Assembly: GCF_964340395.1 (NCBI RefSeq)
Contig: NW_027554295.1
Span: 62,001-126,000 of the forward strand
Direction: 5' to 3'
Source: Glandiceps talaboti
Lineage: Eukaryota; Hemichordata; Enteropneusta; Spengelidae
Length of the DNA stretch: 64,000 nt
How positions within the stretch are numbered: the stretch's first letter is position 1; each line of letters opens with the position of its first letter. A program made the translations under genes and the position numbers. Of the stretch, positions 45,056 to 55,330 are shown one piece after another. The notes under the pieces were generated by a model. It saw only the letters and a program-made list of their open reading frames with translations, had not been told where the DNA came from and did not search any database.

Positions 45056-46669
45056 TTATCTTTCATTTCCAACGGGTGAAAAGGGAAGGCGAAACAATCC
45101 CGATGCTGTATACCCATATTTTTTGGCCAGTAGACTGTCCTGTTTCACCGCAACATCGACGTTAGTTTGACAGTTTGTCATGTACTCCAGTAAGTAGAAA
45201 TGTCGCCTCATGTTGTGTTCGAATTGACTCATAAACAATACATTTCGGGACCATGTACTCGTTCTCTTCTTCAGGTATTTCATTTTGCTACCAATAGCCT
45301 CGATGAACTCGATCAGTTTCGCGGGTAAGAACTCAAACAGGCATATCCTGTCCTTGAAACGAAAGCAAAACAAACGGTCGTTGGATCTTAACTCTTGTAA
45401 CCACTTCTGTTTTTTTCCAACGTTGCCTTTTGCTTGAAACCATTCGCTCTTTACTTCCACGATGGGAAAAGGGTGGTTCATGACGTCTTCTCCATTCAAT
45501 AGTGCTTGGCGTTTTTGTTCGAATAGTTTGTACAGGTGTAACTGGACCTTCGTTCCGAAATAGGGGTAGTTTTGATGGTAGTCGGAACCTGCAAAACTTA
45601 ACAACACTAAAAAGTCCAACAAAAGACATGGTGTGTGTGTATGGGCTTTCTGCAAGTGATCAAAATTTAGGCAAGTTCCTTTCCTTGCCACCTGACCGCA
45701 GTGTGTTATTAGTGGTCGTTGACTGACCAACATGGCATCTGACCCACGGGCTATGAGATAGAGAAGACAATCCGTGTCTACAGAAACGATCACGATTTTC
45801 CTTTGTGTGCAATCTGCAATCACAGTGGTCATAATGTCGGCCTCTAGAGGAGGGGACTGTAGACTGTTTAAAGCCGTTTCCAGTTCCGTCCATGTTCCAC
45901 TCCCACTCACTTTCTTCCACCAGTTTATATGTCCATGTCTCTGTTTTTGTTGAACGCTGTACACTCTGAATGGTATTGGTAAAAGCGTCTCTTGCAAAGA
46001 CGTTTCAAACAGCGTCATGAGCCGTGTTCTGAACTGTTCACTTTTCATCAGTTTTGTCAGGTTTCCCTTATACGGAAATGTAGGCAAGTGTTCTATCGCT
46101 GCTGTGAGTTTCTTCTTCGCTTTGTCAATCAAAGATTGTTTGTCCTTTTCTGATAACCTGTCTGTGTTGTCGAGCTCTTTCGTTAAGCGGTCTATCCACC
46201 TTTGATCGGACGTTTGTTCGTAACGTTTCATAACTGTGGTCTTCTTCGCAAACGGTATACCACCGTCCACACACACGACCAAGTCAGACAGGTAGTTTTC
46301 CATGGCAGGCTGTACTTTTTCCTGCATCTGTCTGGTATGAACTGCGAAATCAATAGTGTCATGGATAAAGGCGTTTACGATAGCGTCTACAGAGTTCACA
46401 TGCCACACTTTGTTTTCTATGATAACAGGTTCACTCTTACTTTTAATTTCGCGCACTGCACCAATGGTGGTGGCTTCGGTGAACAGTTCTGTGAAACTTT
46501 TGTATTGAGTACATATGCACAACCTATTCAACAACGTAGGGATGCGATAAAAACTCTGCGTACCGTCCATGACCATGACTTCTCTGTCAACGATGGCATC
46601 ACTAAATTCCTGTTCTACAAACAGTCCAGTTTTGGCAATGTGTCTGAGAAATTCACTCGAAATACCCAT
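45056..46669 (-). CDS. XPG/FEN1-family nuclease
   Basis: A 537-residue protein from ATG 46,669. All acidic landmarks of the FEN1/XPG family are seen in order: D35 (VMDGTQSFY), D135 (VCVDGGIPFAKKTT with following KRYE), E276/D278 (PLEADIM), D298 and D300 (SVDTDCLLYL) and D363 (FAGSDY). FEN-type enzymes cut flaps and gapped DNA. Herpesvirus UL41 (vhs) and poxvirus G5 belong to this superfamily, so RNA cutting for host shut-off or DNA repair are both possible. It is longer than FEN1 (380), with inserts between the N and I regions. It sits between the acidic-tailed gene and the divergent kinase gene. Confidence 0.8.
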   Translation of the reverse strand: MGISSEFLRHIAKTGLFVEQEFSDAIVDREVMVMDGTQSFYRIPTLLNRLCICTQYKSFTELFTEATTIGAVREIKSKSEPVIIENKVWHVNSVDAIVNAFIHDTIDFAVHTRQMQEKVQPAMENYLSDLVVCVDGGIPFAKKTTVMKRYEQTSDQRWIDRLTKELDNTDRLSEKDKQSLIDKAKKKLTAAIEHLPTFPYKGNLTKLMKSEQFRTRLMTLFETSLQETLLPIPFRVYSVQQKQRHGHINWWKKVSGSGTWTELETALNSLQSPPLEADIMTTVIADCTQRKIVIVSVDTDCLLYLIARGSDAMLVSQRPLITHCGQVARKGTCLNFDHLQKAHTHTPCLLLDFLVLLSFAGSDYHQNYPYFGTKVQLHLYKLFEQKRQALLNGEDVMNHPFPIVEVKSEWFQAKGNVGKKQKWLQELRSNDRLFCFRFKDRICLFEFLPAKLIEFIEAIGSKMKYLKKRTSTWSRNVLFMSQFEHNMRRHFYLLEYMTNCQTNVDVAVKQDSLLAKKYGYTASGLFRLPFSPVGNER

Positions 46670-46805
46670 GTTTGAAATGACTCCGGTGCTTGTTCAAGCA
46701 GTGCAATTTATTGACTCCACGTGCCCGCGTACACGTCACGAGAAAATAGATAGCCTTGTATATACGTGAACTTTTTTCTTTCTTTCCATCATTCACACCT
46801 TTGCC

Positions 46806-48581
46806 ATGAGCAAGAGCAACAACGACGCTGGAGAGATGTTTTTCATGGGGAAAACTCGACACTTTACCCCCGTAAATGCCAAGGTAAATGCAGACAGGCC
46901 AGTCAGTGAGGGCAAGCGCATTGATTTAAATCGTGGTTCATTTGGTACATGTGCCATCATTGCTAACACGGACACTGTGGTGAAAAAGAATGTCTTCTTC
47001 GAAAAGAATCCATGCGACCATATCACACAGAATGATATGCTGGATAGCCTCCTTTTGACGTCTCTTGGAAAAGATGCATTGGTCATGGGATACTTGAACG
47101 ACATGGACCATTCGAAACATGGGTATGTTCCAAGAATTCGTTCACTTACTCACGTAAGATACATCCATGAGGAAAACAATAACGTGGAAGTGGTGCGGGA
47201 AATATACATGCAGTATGCAGGAGAAAACTTGTTCCACTACTGTGTGATACAAAACAACCTTCTCGATGTTGGTGATTTTCTGAAACAAACACTCGAAGCA
47301 TTGGATTTTCTTAACGAAGCTGGAGTGGTTCATTGCGATATCACTGTTGGAAATATCACATACAGAAGAAATTCAAACCAGTATCAACTGATTGATTTTG
47401 GGTCGTCTGAATTTGTCGTGTTTGACGTGATGACTCGTTTTGGTCTCCAAACGTTTTTTAAAAAAAATAATAAAAGTGAAAACCAACAACAAGCAACGGC
47501 TGCCGTATTGGCACGTACAACGAACCCTGGTCTCACGGGACTTGACGTCCAGTATCTGCCAAGAAATACCCTTCTACACGTCACCGATGCTGCCCCCAAT
47601 CTAAAATCTATTCACTTTACCAGACAGACATCATTGATACCATATTTCGACATACAGTTGGCATTGTCAAAACGTCCCAAGTTCGAAAGGCTTAGTCATG
47701 TCTGTGACTGTTATTCTTTGGGAATTTGCGCGGTGGTACTTGCGGGATTGCCTTGCTACCATCCCAAAAACGATTTGAGCATAATGCTGTATTGCATGTC
47801 GTCATCACACAGTCGTCATTTCTTAAAGCTGTGTCAGTCCAACGTAGAACTCAGGGGTTCCCTCACACACGAGGAAGTTTGGGAATGGTGTTCACACGTT
47901 AACGACGACCCTTCACTTGTCGAGGAATTATCGGGTGGGATTTCTCTCCTGCATGGACTGACGTCGGATAATCAAACTAGCGATTTCGAAAAAAAGACGT
48001 CACTACTCGATACATTGCGTGACGTATATGGTAACGAAGTGATTGATGTCCTCAAGGGACTTTTACATCCTCTCCAGTACCGGCGATTAAAAGCTAAAAA
48101 GTGTCTGCGCATGCTCGAAAGTTCACCCTCAAATGATAATGTCAGTGTTGTGAAAAGGAGAACTCAGGTGACCTCCACTTCTCTCGGTAACGCTGTGTCA
48201 TACAAACTGAACGTGGTAGCCAATTCATCAAAAAACGTAACCATACCTATCCTCAACATGACGTTAGCCATGGCAGAACAGAAACCCGGCCAAACGTTCG
48301 TTCAAGATGGGCGAATGGTCGTGAACAGATTCAGTGTCTTGCCAAAGGTCGAGGAAAAGACTTTCAAATTCATGCATTGCTTTTTTCCACACGTTTTCGA
48401 TTTACCTAATGACTGCGACGTGCTCAATATGCGTGTAAAAGTCGAAAACAAAAATGAAGTGAGACAACTTGAAGTATGTGCACGATCAAATCCTAACTGT
48501 CATTTGATTGGCAGAGTGCAAGACAGCAATGCCGAGTATATCGACGTGGATTTCTACCTGCAAAAGCAGGGGAGAAAGTAA
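46806..48581 (+). CDS. Serine/threonine protein kinase
   Basis: A 591-residue protein from ATG 46,806. The kinase core lies at about residues 40-330: glycine-rich RGSFGTC, a VVKKN lysine element, a catalytic HCDITVGN (H176, D178, N183; the usual Arg is Cys) and DFGSSEF (D197). The HCD in place of HRD is known in some viral and divergent kinases. A large insert follows, with Lys/Asn/Gln low complexity at about 220-235. The C-terminal 200 residues are a separate beta-rich domain. It is probably active and could modify host or virion proteins. The FEN-like gene is divergent, 136 bases away. Confidence 0.85.
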   Translation: MSKSNNDAGEMFFMGKTRHFTPVNAKVNADRPVSEGKRIDLNRGSFGTCAIIANTDTVVKKNVFFEKNPCDHITQNDMLDSLLLTSLGKDALVMGYLNDMDHSKHGYVPRIRSLTHVRYIHEENNNVEVVREIYMQYAGENLFHYCVIQNNLLDVGDFLKQTLEALDFLNEAGVVHCDITVGNITYRRNSNQYQLIDFGSSEFVVFDVMTRFGLQTFFKKNNKSENQQQATAAVLARTTNPGLTGLDVQYLPRNTLLHVTDAAPNLKSIHFTRQTSLIPYFDIQLALSKRPKFERLSHVCDCYSLGICAVVLAGLPCYHPKNDLSIMLYCMSSSHSRHFLKLCQSNVELRGSLTHEEVWEWCSHVNDDPSLVEELSGGISLLHGLTSDNQTSDFEKKTSLLDTLRDVYGNEVIDVLKGLLHPLQYRRLKAKKCLRMLESSPSNDNVSVVKRRTQVTSTSLGNAVSYKLNVVANSSKNVTIPILNMTLAMAEQKPGQTFVQDGRMVVNRFSVLPKVEEKTFKFMHCFFPHVFDLPNDCDVLNMRVKVENKNEVRQLEVCARSNPNCHLIGRVQDSNAEYIDVDFYLQKQGRK

Positions 48582-48609
48582 TACAGTGCCATTCACACTC
48601 AAAACATCA

Positions 48610-49338
48610 ATGGACAATGTTGAATATCACACGGTGCGATCATCAGACGGTCGCGCCAGTATGGTTTTTTTTATGGTAAACATTGTGTCTTCACACGTAA
48701 TTGGACACAGAAAAGTGCCTGACGAAAGAGAAATGTCATCGTCTATTCACCTCAGAGGCTCTAAACTCCAACACACCATGTGGGAATTCAAACGTCCTCT
48801 TTCCCACTCGTCCACTGTTTTAAATTTTTCTTCCACCGGATCAACTACCATTACAGTGAGAGGAAATTATCTACTGCGCAGGCGTGCAAATTTAGACTTC
48901 GTTTATCACCAGGGCTTAGCTTTTGATAAAAAGCAATCGGTTACTTTACCGTTTTCAACGAACAATCTAAATTACGCCGGTCGACTCTATGGCATAAAAA
49001 ACCCAGACTATGTCAGCAAGTCCCTGTGTCGCAACGAAAGATGGATTGTCGACAAAAACGATCAATTTCCTTCCATCAAGTTCAACCTCAGACAGGAGAC
49101 AAGCGAAGACAAAAAGAAAGTGTGTTTTCAATTGTTTATTCCCAAGATGTGTATTAACACCCAGTATCAGACTTGGAAAAGTTTGACGTCCACTGGTGCC
49201 AGAGTCTTAGACATGATTTTAGAATATGCAGACTTTGACGAAAGACTTTGTAACATATGCTTAGAACATGAACTTTCGTTGGGGCGTAAGCTTTACGATT
49301 GTGAATTTGAGGAACTGTGCAAAACAATAAAAAAGTAA
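48610..49338 (+). CDS. Unknown beta-rich protein after kinase
   Basis: A 242-residue protein taken from ATG 48,610, 28 bases after the kinase stop; an open frame runs further upstream but overlaps the kinase. It is beta-rich in the first 170 residues (for example TTITVRGNYLLRRRANLDFVYHQG), with a helical C-terminus. Its middle recalls the kinase's C-terminal domain in being beta-rich, so the two could be related, but I see no clear repeat. An AATAAA-like AATAAAAAAG signal overlaps the stop. Unknown function. Confidence 0.5.
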   Translation: MDNVEYHTVRSSDGRASMVFFMVNIVSSHVIGHRKVPDEREMSSSIHLRGSKLQHTMWEFKRPLSHSSTVLNFSSTGSTTITVRGNYLLRRRANLDFVYHQGLAFDKKQSVTLPFSTNNLNYAGRLYGIKNPDYVSKSLCRNERWIVDKNDQFPSIKFNLRQETSEDKKKVCFQLFIPKMCINTQYQTWKSLTSTGARVLDMILEYADFDERLCNICLEHELSLGRKLYDCEFEELCKTIKK

Positions 49339-49992
49339 CCTTTTTTGAAAACCTTTCGCTTTTACTTTTAAGTTGATAATGTATGTACTGTATTAAGGGA
49401 TGAAAGTGGTCGGTCAGTCCTGAATTCGAAGATAGTATATGGCGACGATCGTGTTGTAACACAGAGACAGCATCCACACTGAGAAAGGCTGCTAATGCAA
49501 AAGCGGTCACTGACCAAATGCTACGATCGTTAAGTTGTGCGCCCTCAACCTCTTTGAATACGAAATTGTCTTGCACGCACACACATGTATACATACATAC
49601 ACCCACATACACGCATTGGTGTGACATGACATTATATATATATTTTTATTTTCTCTTTGAGATGAAAATTATGCTTACAGGCATGCTTTCTGCATATGTA
49701 TCTGGGTGACGATACGTGGAACTGGCACTGGCAGTGTTCGATAACGTTTTTCTCTCTGTTTAATTCTCGTACTTTACTGTTGGCAATGCGCAACTTCTAT
49801 GTATAAAAATGATGCACTCTGTAATCGTGTACAATTACACGATGAATAAAATGTTTATACTTTCGTTTTTGTTCTTGTGGAAATATGCAAAACATTAGTC
49901 ACCTTTTAACCTTTATCCTCCAACCAATCAGTGGTTGATAATGTATGCCTACTGCGCATGACGGAACATAAATTACCAATTACTTCGAAATC
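49339..49992. other. Gene-free spacer before TNFR-like gene
   Basis: It holds a CA/CATA-rich stretch at about 49,573-49,620. Near 49,708 is a short GGGTGACGATACGTGG that resembles the start of the tandem repeats at 51.8-52.3 kb. A TATAAAAATG box lies near 49,802. I see no gene. Character changes here from tight viral packing to looser sequence. Confidence 0.5.
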
Positions 49993-51690
49993 ATGTATCT
50001 GGCGCCGTGCATCGTGTTGTTCGCCGTCGTTTTTGCAAGTTCAAACTCGACAGCCACCGCCACCACCATCACCGACAAGCAGCCCCTACAGCCACCGCCA
50101 ACTGCAGATCCTGCCCGGTGTCCCTCCAACCACTACGAGTATGTATTGTCAAAGAGGGTACGAGTGTGTCGCCAGTGTCGCCAGTGCCCGGATGGGGTAA
50201 AAGTTCTTTCACCTTGTAACCTTACAGCAGACACTCTCTGTCGAGGATGCGTTGACGGTAACGACTTTTACGACGAAGTCACGAAATTGTGTCTGTACAT
50301 CCCTCAACATCGTTCAGAGAAGAAGACGACTAGTGATGTCTCGTTAGACTCAGAGTCATCATCGTTCAGTGAAATCATACTTGTCTCAGCAGCTTATTTC
50401 GGCCTGGTCCTCATCACGTCTCTTGGCCTGTGCTTTCTAATTTGGTTCGGGAATAAAATTGCCGGCCAGTTAAGGAAGGAAGAGAAACCACCTGTGTACA
50501 CCGTTCAAGGTAAAAGCTCTCTCAATTATTTTTTTTAAACGTAATTTTTCGTTCGTGAGGGACTCGATCGTGGTTTCATTGCTCGTTGCTGTATCTAGTG
50601 CATTATTGCAGTGGTAAAGATAGAGTAGAGTGTATCCAAATTGAGGTATGCATGGCTCGAAATAATGGCGGAAAAGTGATTTCAAGGCTCGGGCAAGTTG
50701 TTTTGAAAAATACTTGCCCCCCCCCCCCCCCCCCAACAAAGGATGTGTTTTTATGCTGTACTTTTTAGACACTGCACATGTCTGACAGGATTTTGGATAC
50801 ATTGTATAACCACGGCGCCAACAAGTCTCGAAAGTTATAACATATGTTAATTTTTCAAAACAATCCGACCAGCTGTCCTTGACGTATTTGTTTACTCTAT
50901 CAAGAAAATATATGTGGAAGTACCATTGAATATTGTTCATCAATAGTAAATTACAGCATGATTTTCCAGGTTTGGGTGTTTGAATCAACTGCACATTTGA
51001 CAACAGTGATAATAGGAACAAATAAACAAATCCTGCTGACTGGGAGAAAAAATAGTTGGAAGGAAAGAAAAGATTTTATATTAGTGTTGAAATAGATGTT
51101 CATTTTTTATATTGATAGCTTCTGAAAGTGCATAAAAACTTGTGATTATTTTAAGAACTACGTTTTACATTACAAATTGTATGCTATAGCATGAATATTA
51201 ATTAGGCCATGAAAATTGATATTATCTAGGATTCCAGTTCATGGTGTAGAGAACTTTTCAGTACACACAGAATCTTTCAAAGTGACATTTTTCGACTAAA
51301 CAAAAAAGTTAACCAATCAATCACAACACCTCACTATTTGAAATGGGTAAACACTTTTGTTTTCTACTTGCCAAGTGGACAAGCGAATGGTGACAAGAGC
51401 GCCCTCTATCAATCATTTGACACCCACGTTAGCAAAATATATATACATTCGCGTATGTACGTATAATACAACATGCATGTATACATACATACATAGTAAT
51501 GCACAAAATAGACGACATGAAATTTATGTACATTTATTTATTTTGTTTTCTTTCAGGTGTAAATCTCCTACACCGAGTGCCACCTTATCCTTGTGATGAT
51601 ACAGCAAGTCTTTGCAGTACATGTGTTACCGATATCGATATCGATGATCCTACAACTTGTAGTACAAGACTGTCGACTGTAACGTGTTAA
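49993..51690 (+). CDS. TNF-receptor-like type I membrane protein, two exons
   Basis: Exon 1 is 49,993-50,509 and ends at a CAAG|GTAAAA donor; exon 2 is 51,557-51,690 after TTTTCTTTCAG. The phases fit (phase 1) and give about 216 residues. A signal peptide (APCIVLFAVVFASSNS) precedes a Pro/Thr stretch and one TNFR cysteine-rich domain (CRQCRQCPDGVKVLSPC, ...TLCRGC). The membrane segment is at about 131-154 (LVSAAYFGLVLITSLGLCFLIW). The cytoplasmic tail is short with no death domain. It may be a host receptor gene or a captured one acting as decoy. The 1-kb intron favours host origin. Confidence 0.7.
50717..50734. repeat. Poly-C tract in TNFR-like intron
   Basis: A run of 18 C inside the intron. 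A similar run of 16 C lies at 60,541-60,556. The rest of the intron (50,510-51,556) is A/T-rich with no second feature I can name. Confidence 0.9.
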
Positions 51691-51699
51691 CACGACTAG

Positions 51700-52620
51700 C
51701 GGACACATTACTCTTTGCCAACAACCTATTTATTGCCATGTTGTTATTGTAAAGCATTTTTTTATTTAACTTTTTTGTTAGGCTTAATAATATGAAAAGT
51801 TCTTGCCATGCCATCTCTTCGTATTTGAGTGACGATACGTGGTGCATGGTGTTCGTTGACTTTGATAGTTCAAAGATTTGTTGATATGTATTCTCTTCGC
51901 ATTTGAGTGACGAAACATGGTGCCGGGTGTTCGATATCTTCGGCAAAGTAACTGTTTTTCTCTTCTGTTGAATGACTTTGTAATCGCGTCCAAGTACACT
52001 TCGAATCAAACTAGTGCAGTAGTCGATGTTTTTTGGCAACAAGCGATCGTACGATACATACAGACTAGTACTGTTTCTCATGAATCGATATAAAGTTTTT
52101 AATTTGTGTAACGAATCATTGTCTGTCTTACAAGACTGCACCGTTTTGACTAACGGACACATTACTCTTTGCCAACAACATATTGTAAAGCATTTTTTAT
52201 TTAACTTTTTTGTTAGGCTTAATAGTATGAAAAGTTCTTGCCACGCCGTCTCTTCGTATTTGAGTGACGATACGTGGTGCATGGTGTTCGTTGACTTTGA
52301 TAGTTCAAAGATTTGTTGACATGTATTCTCTTCGCATTTGAGTGACGAAAAATGGTGCCGGGTGTTCGATATCTTCGGCAAAGTAACTGTTTTTCTCTTC
52401 TGTTGAATTCCTTTGCCTTGTTGTCCGCAACGTTTATGGCCTTGGACAAGCTGTAGGTGAAATTACGTACTTTGTAATCGCGTCCAAGTACACGTCTAAT
52501 CAATCTAGTGCAGTAGTCGATGTCTCTTGGCAGCAAACGATCGTACGATACATGCTTGTATTCATGCAATCTGTTTCTCAGGAATCGATATAAAGTTTTT
52601 AATTTTCGTAACGAATCCAT
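51700..52620. repeat. Tandem duplication of 3' exon, about 450 bp
   Basis: The stretch from GGACACATTACTCTTTGCCAAC is present near 51,700 and again near 52,155, followed in both by the same sequence with small differences. The right copy is the end of the spliced gene at 52,219-53,198; the left copy is an extra, partial one. Within each, a 72-base-spaced inner repeat (TTTGAGTGACGA-AC-TGGTGC) occurs twice. Overlapping open frames on both readings result from this repetition. Confidence 0.8.
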
Positions 52621-53198
52621 ATCCTTGTCTGTCTCTCTTGATTCATTGTTGTGTGAGCTTGGTAAACGTGCACGTGATGTATAGTTGTATTTATCCTCGC
52701 CCTCCCTTATTTCCCCCGCTTCAATTTCCGCCATATATTGATTATTTCGATGACCGTTTGGTTCCATTCGTTCGGTTTCGGACGATACAAGTTGTTTCTT
52801 ATCGCCTTGCATCAATCCAATACTTTTCTTTGCCTGTAGATCGCAATCGTCTGGTGCATGTACTTCTAATGCATCCTATAAGGAGAACAAAACAAAACAA
52901 TATGTATTATCTCCCAATAGTCCCAAATGTAAACGTCTCTTTCTGTCTCTTGCTTTGTGCAACTAAAAACAAAGACATGTCTCACCATAACTCGTATCAG
53001 TATCAACGTGACATTTGATAACAAGTTTGTTTGAACGTGCGAACTTCACAACGAAATAACAATAATAAAAATTAAAATGGATATAATAAGAACAATTATT
53101 ATAATAAATGTTAATAATATTAATAGTAATCTTACTAGTCTCATCGCAATGTCAGCTATATCTCCAAAGTCAGTATGAATTGTTTCAGAAGAAGCCAT
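52219..53198 (-). CDS. Two-exon gene, basic C-terminus, unknown
   Basis: A TATATAAAGGG box (near 53,275, minus sense) precedes ATG 53,198. Exon 1 is 53,136-53,198 (21 codons), ending in a GTAAGATTAC donor. Exon 2 is 52,219-52,875, following TTGTTCTCCTTATAG, phase 0, giving about 239 residues. The N-terminal half is acidic and polar. The C-terminal 110 residues are very basic with many Arg/Lys/His (RLIRRVLGRDYKV, NRREKQLLCRRYR) and two similar RHSN elements, suggesting RNA or DNA binding. A partial tandem copy of exon 2 lies downstream. I do not recognise it. Confidence 0.6.
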
Positions 53199-53199
53199 T

Positions 53200-54051
53200 A
53201 CTATCGTTAAACGATGTTATCACTTAGGAAAGTTCCTGAGGTTTGGTCAACGTTTTAATACTTTTCCCTTTATATAGACGATTTAGGTAAAAAAAAAATA
53301 AGATCGTGATCGTGATCGTGAAGTAAATAGCAGAGTTTTCCTGTATCGTGGTTGGTGGTAAGAACGTCGCCAACGATATAGTGATGCCTACCAGCTCCTC
53401 AATGTATCCACAACAGTCTCCCTATCACTATTCCATTGCTTCCTCAATGCTTGGAAGGACCAATCCTCTCGTAGTAACTGCTTGTCTCTCCCTTCTTCTC
53501 TCATAGTATTGTAGTAATAGTTCAAAGATACAGCTACGAAAATATATGGTCATGTGGATGAGGATTAGATAATATTATTTCGGCTTTAATCCATAAATAA
53601 ATCTTCTTTTCTATCACTGGCATCTGCAACTACTAGTTTCTCTTGTCGACCTCTACCTTGGATACACAGATCTTGTGAATTGCAAGCAAAATTCGTCCCC
53701 ACAATCATACATTTCCTGTCTTGTTCAAAGACACAGAACGCTCAGTGAATGAATGAATGTGTGTGTGTTGATTGATTGGTTTATTTCATGGTAGATCGAA
53801 GATTGCAGAATGAGTAAAGTTTTCACTCTTTTTTTGTTTGTTTTTATTTTTATTTTATTTCGTTTTTCAACAGACACCGCCAATGTATGCTGAAACTACA
53901 CACATATTTTATTTGCTTTGTGTATTTTATATATCCACTCAAACAAATCAGAAATATGTAAAAAAAAAAAAAAAAAAAAAAAAAAACCCAAACTTTTTTT
54001 TTACACAATATCACATTTATTATTGAAAAAAATCAATGATTTATATAACTG
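53200..54051. other. Gene-free region with repeat copy and poly-A
   Basis: No gene is seen. It contains the left copy (53,546-53,746) of a 200-base direct repeat, a short piece (near 53,857-53,893) of the tandem unit found at 54.73-55.3 kb, and a poly-A tract at about 53,960-53,986. The last bases are the 3' region of the gene at 54,052. Confidence 0.6.
53546..53746 (+). repeat. 200-bp direct repeat, left copy
   Basis: It begins ATGGTCATGTGGATGA and ends AACGCTCAGT and matches 55,788-55,988 nearly base for base in the same orientation. The pair brackets the 140-residue gene, the DECH tandem units and the tRNA-Ser gene. Confidence 0.85.
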
Positions 54052-54474
54052 TCATTTAGCTATTCTGTCAATTACTTCTTTAGCTCTCCAATTGCAGAAT
54101 CTTAGTTGTTCATCTTCGTAACCTTCGTCATGGTAGATGATTAGTGTATCACGCATATATGCACCTGGATCAGTCACGTCATTCAGTTCCATGGAAATGT
54201 GTGAAGTACCGTATACCAAAATCAATACGATGCATTCTTCTTGTCCCATCTTCCCAAATTCACACTCAAAAAACACGCCCTCGACACGCTTTGTTTCTCC
54301 ATACCGACAACAAAGAAATCTTTTCAGAAAATCATTAGCTACTTCATGGGGCTTCTTCTCTTTGTTCTTCAAACAAGGGAAGACGTCTTCAAAGCACAGG
54401 TCACCTTGCTTCTTAATGATATTCTCTGCCTCTGCATCGCCGAAGTGTCTGGTAATAGATTTCAGGTCTTCCAT
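54052..54474 (-). CDS. Unknown 140-residue protein
   Basis: Starts at ATG 54,474, with a CTATATAAATGG TATA box near 54,622 in the minus sense. It is mixed alpha/beta, acidic, with six Cys and a hydrophobic strand (ECIVLILVYGTSHISMEL). No membrane segment or known motif. Part of its promoter (GCGGATGATGAGA...AACACCGCC) recurs inside the tandem units to the right. Function unknown. Confidence 0.5.
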   Translation of the reverse strand: MEDLKSITRHFGDAEAENIIKKQGDLCFEDVFPCLKNKEKKPHEVANDFLKRFLCCRYGETKRVEGVFFECEFGKMGQEECIVLILVYGTSHISMELNDVTDPGAYMRDTLIIYHDEGYEDEQLRFCNWRAKEVIDRIAK

Positions 54475-54730
54475 GATGATACTGCTTATTGTATCTTGTA
54501 GTCGTCACTTCCAAAATCGTTCGTTCCTCCGGGGATTATGAGTGTGAGGTACTGACGAGATGTGTACTCCTGATCAGTGGCTGTTCAGCGGATGATGAGA
54601 GTCGGTGAAAACACCGCCATTTATATAGGCAATGGGCTATTAACCATCGGGCAAAAAAAACACGTAACGTCGTTGTTGACCAATCGGCGACCAAATTTTA
54701 TTGCCTTTTGTTACGTTATTTTTTTAAATT

Positions 54731-55330
54731 TTATTTCGTTTTTCAACAGACACCGTCAATGTATGCTGATGAATGATTTGGTCGATGGCACTCATCAGCA
54801 ATAATGAGAACAAATGTCCTTGGGTTTTTAACTTTTTCTTGCATATGTTGCTTCAATATTTCCACGTCTTTATGTGCATACATCCGTACAATATTGGTCA
54901 TGGCATATTCTAGTCTGTCTTTGAACTTCTCCCCAATATCTTTTGAGAGCAAACCAAATGCATGTGAGCGGATGATGAGAAGTTGGTAAAAACACCGCCA
55001 CGTTATTTTTTTTTATTTCGTTTTTCAACAGACACCGTCAATGTATGCTGATGAATGATTTGGTCGATGGCACTCATCAGCAATAATGAGAACAAATGTC
55101 CTTGGGTTTTTAACTTTTTCTTGCATATGTTGCTTCAATATTTCCACGTCTTTATGTGCATACATCCGTACAATATTGGTCATGGCATATTCTAGTCTGT
55201 CTTTGAACTTCTCCCCAAAATCTTTTGAGAGCAAACCAAATGCATGTGAGCGGATGATGAGAAGTTGGTAAAAACACCGCCACGTTATTTTTTTTTTATT
55301 TCGTTTTTCAACAGACACCGTCAATGTATG
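54731..55330 (-). repeat. 283-bp tandem units with DECH-box gene piece
   Basis: Two full units (starting near 54,731 and 55,013) and the start of a third (near 55,296), about 282 bases each. On the minus strand each carries an open stretch coding KDRLEYAMTNIVRMYAHKD and then FVLIIADECHRPNH, where ADECH resembles the DExH (Walker B) box of SF2 helicases. Each unit also contains an AATAAA signal and a copy of the promoter piece seen near 54,590. This looks like a repeated fragment of a host helicase-like gene; the rest of that gene may extend to about 55,512. Confidence 0.65.

Noticed and set aside
34275-46669. Polinton/Maverick element
   Set aside because: No retroviral-type integrase, protein-primed polymerase, FtsK-like ATPase or long terminal inverted repeats were seen.
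1-49338. Nimavirus (white spot virus relative)
   Set aside because: The hr-like repeats and kinase would fit, but the UL52-type primase and portal/TRM2-like hints favour a herpesvirus-like origin. Kept only as a lesser alternative.
51650-52381. Open frame of 243 codons on the minus strand
   Set aside because: It reads across the tandem copies of the basic exon in a second frame; its repeated peptides come from the DNA repeat.
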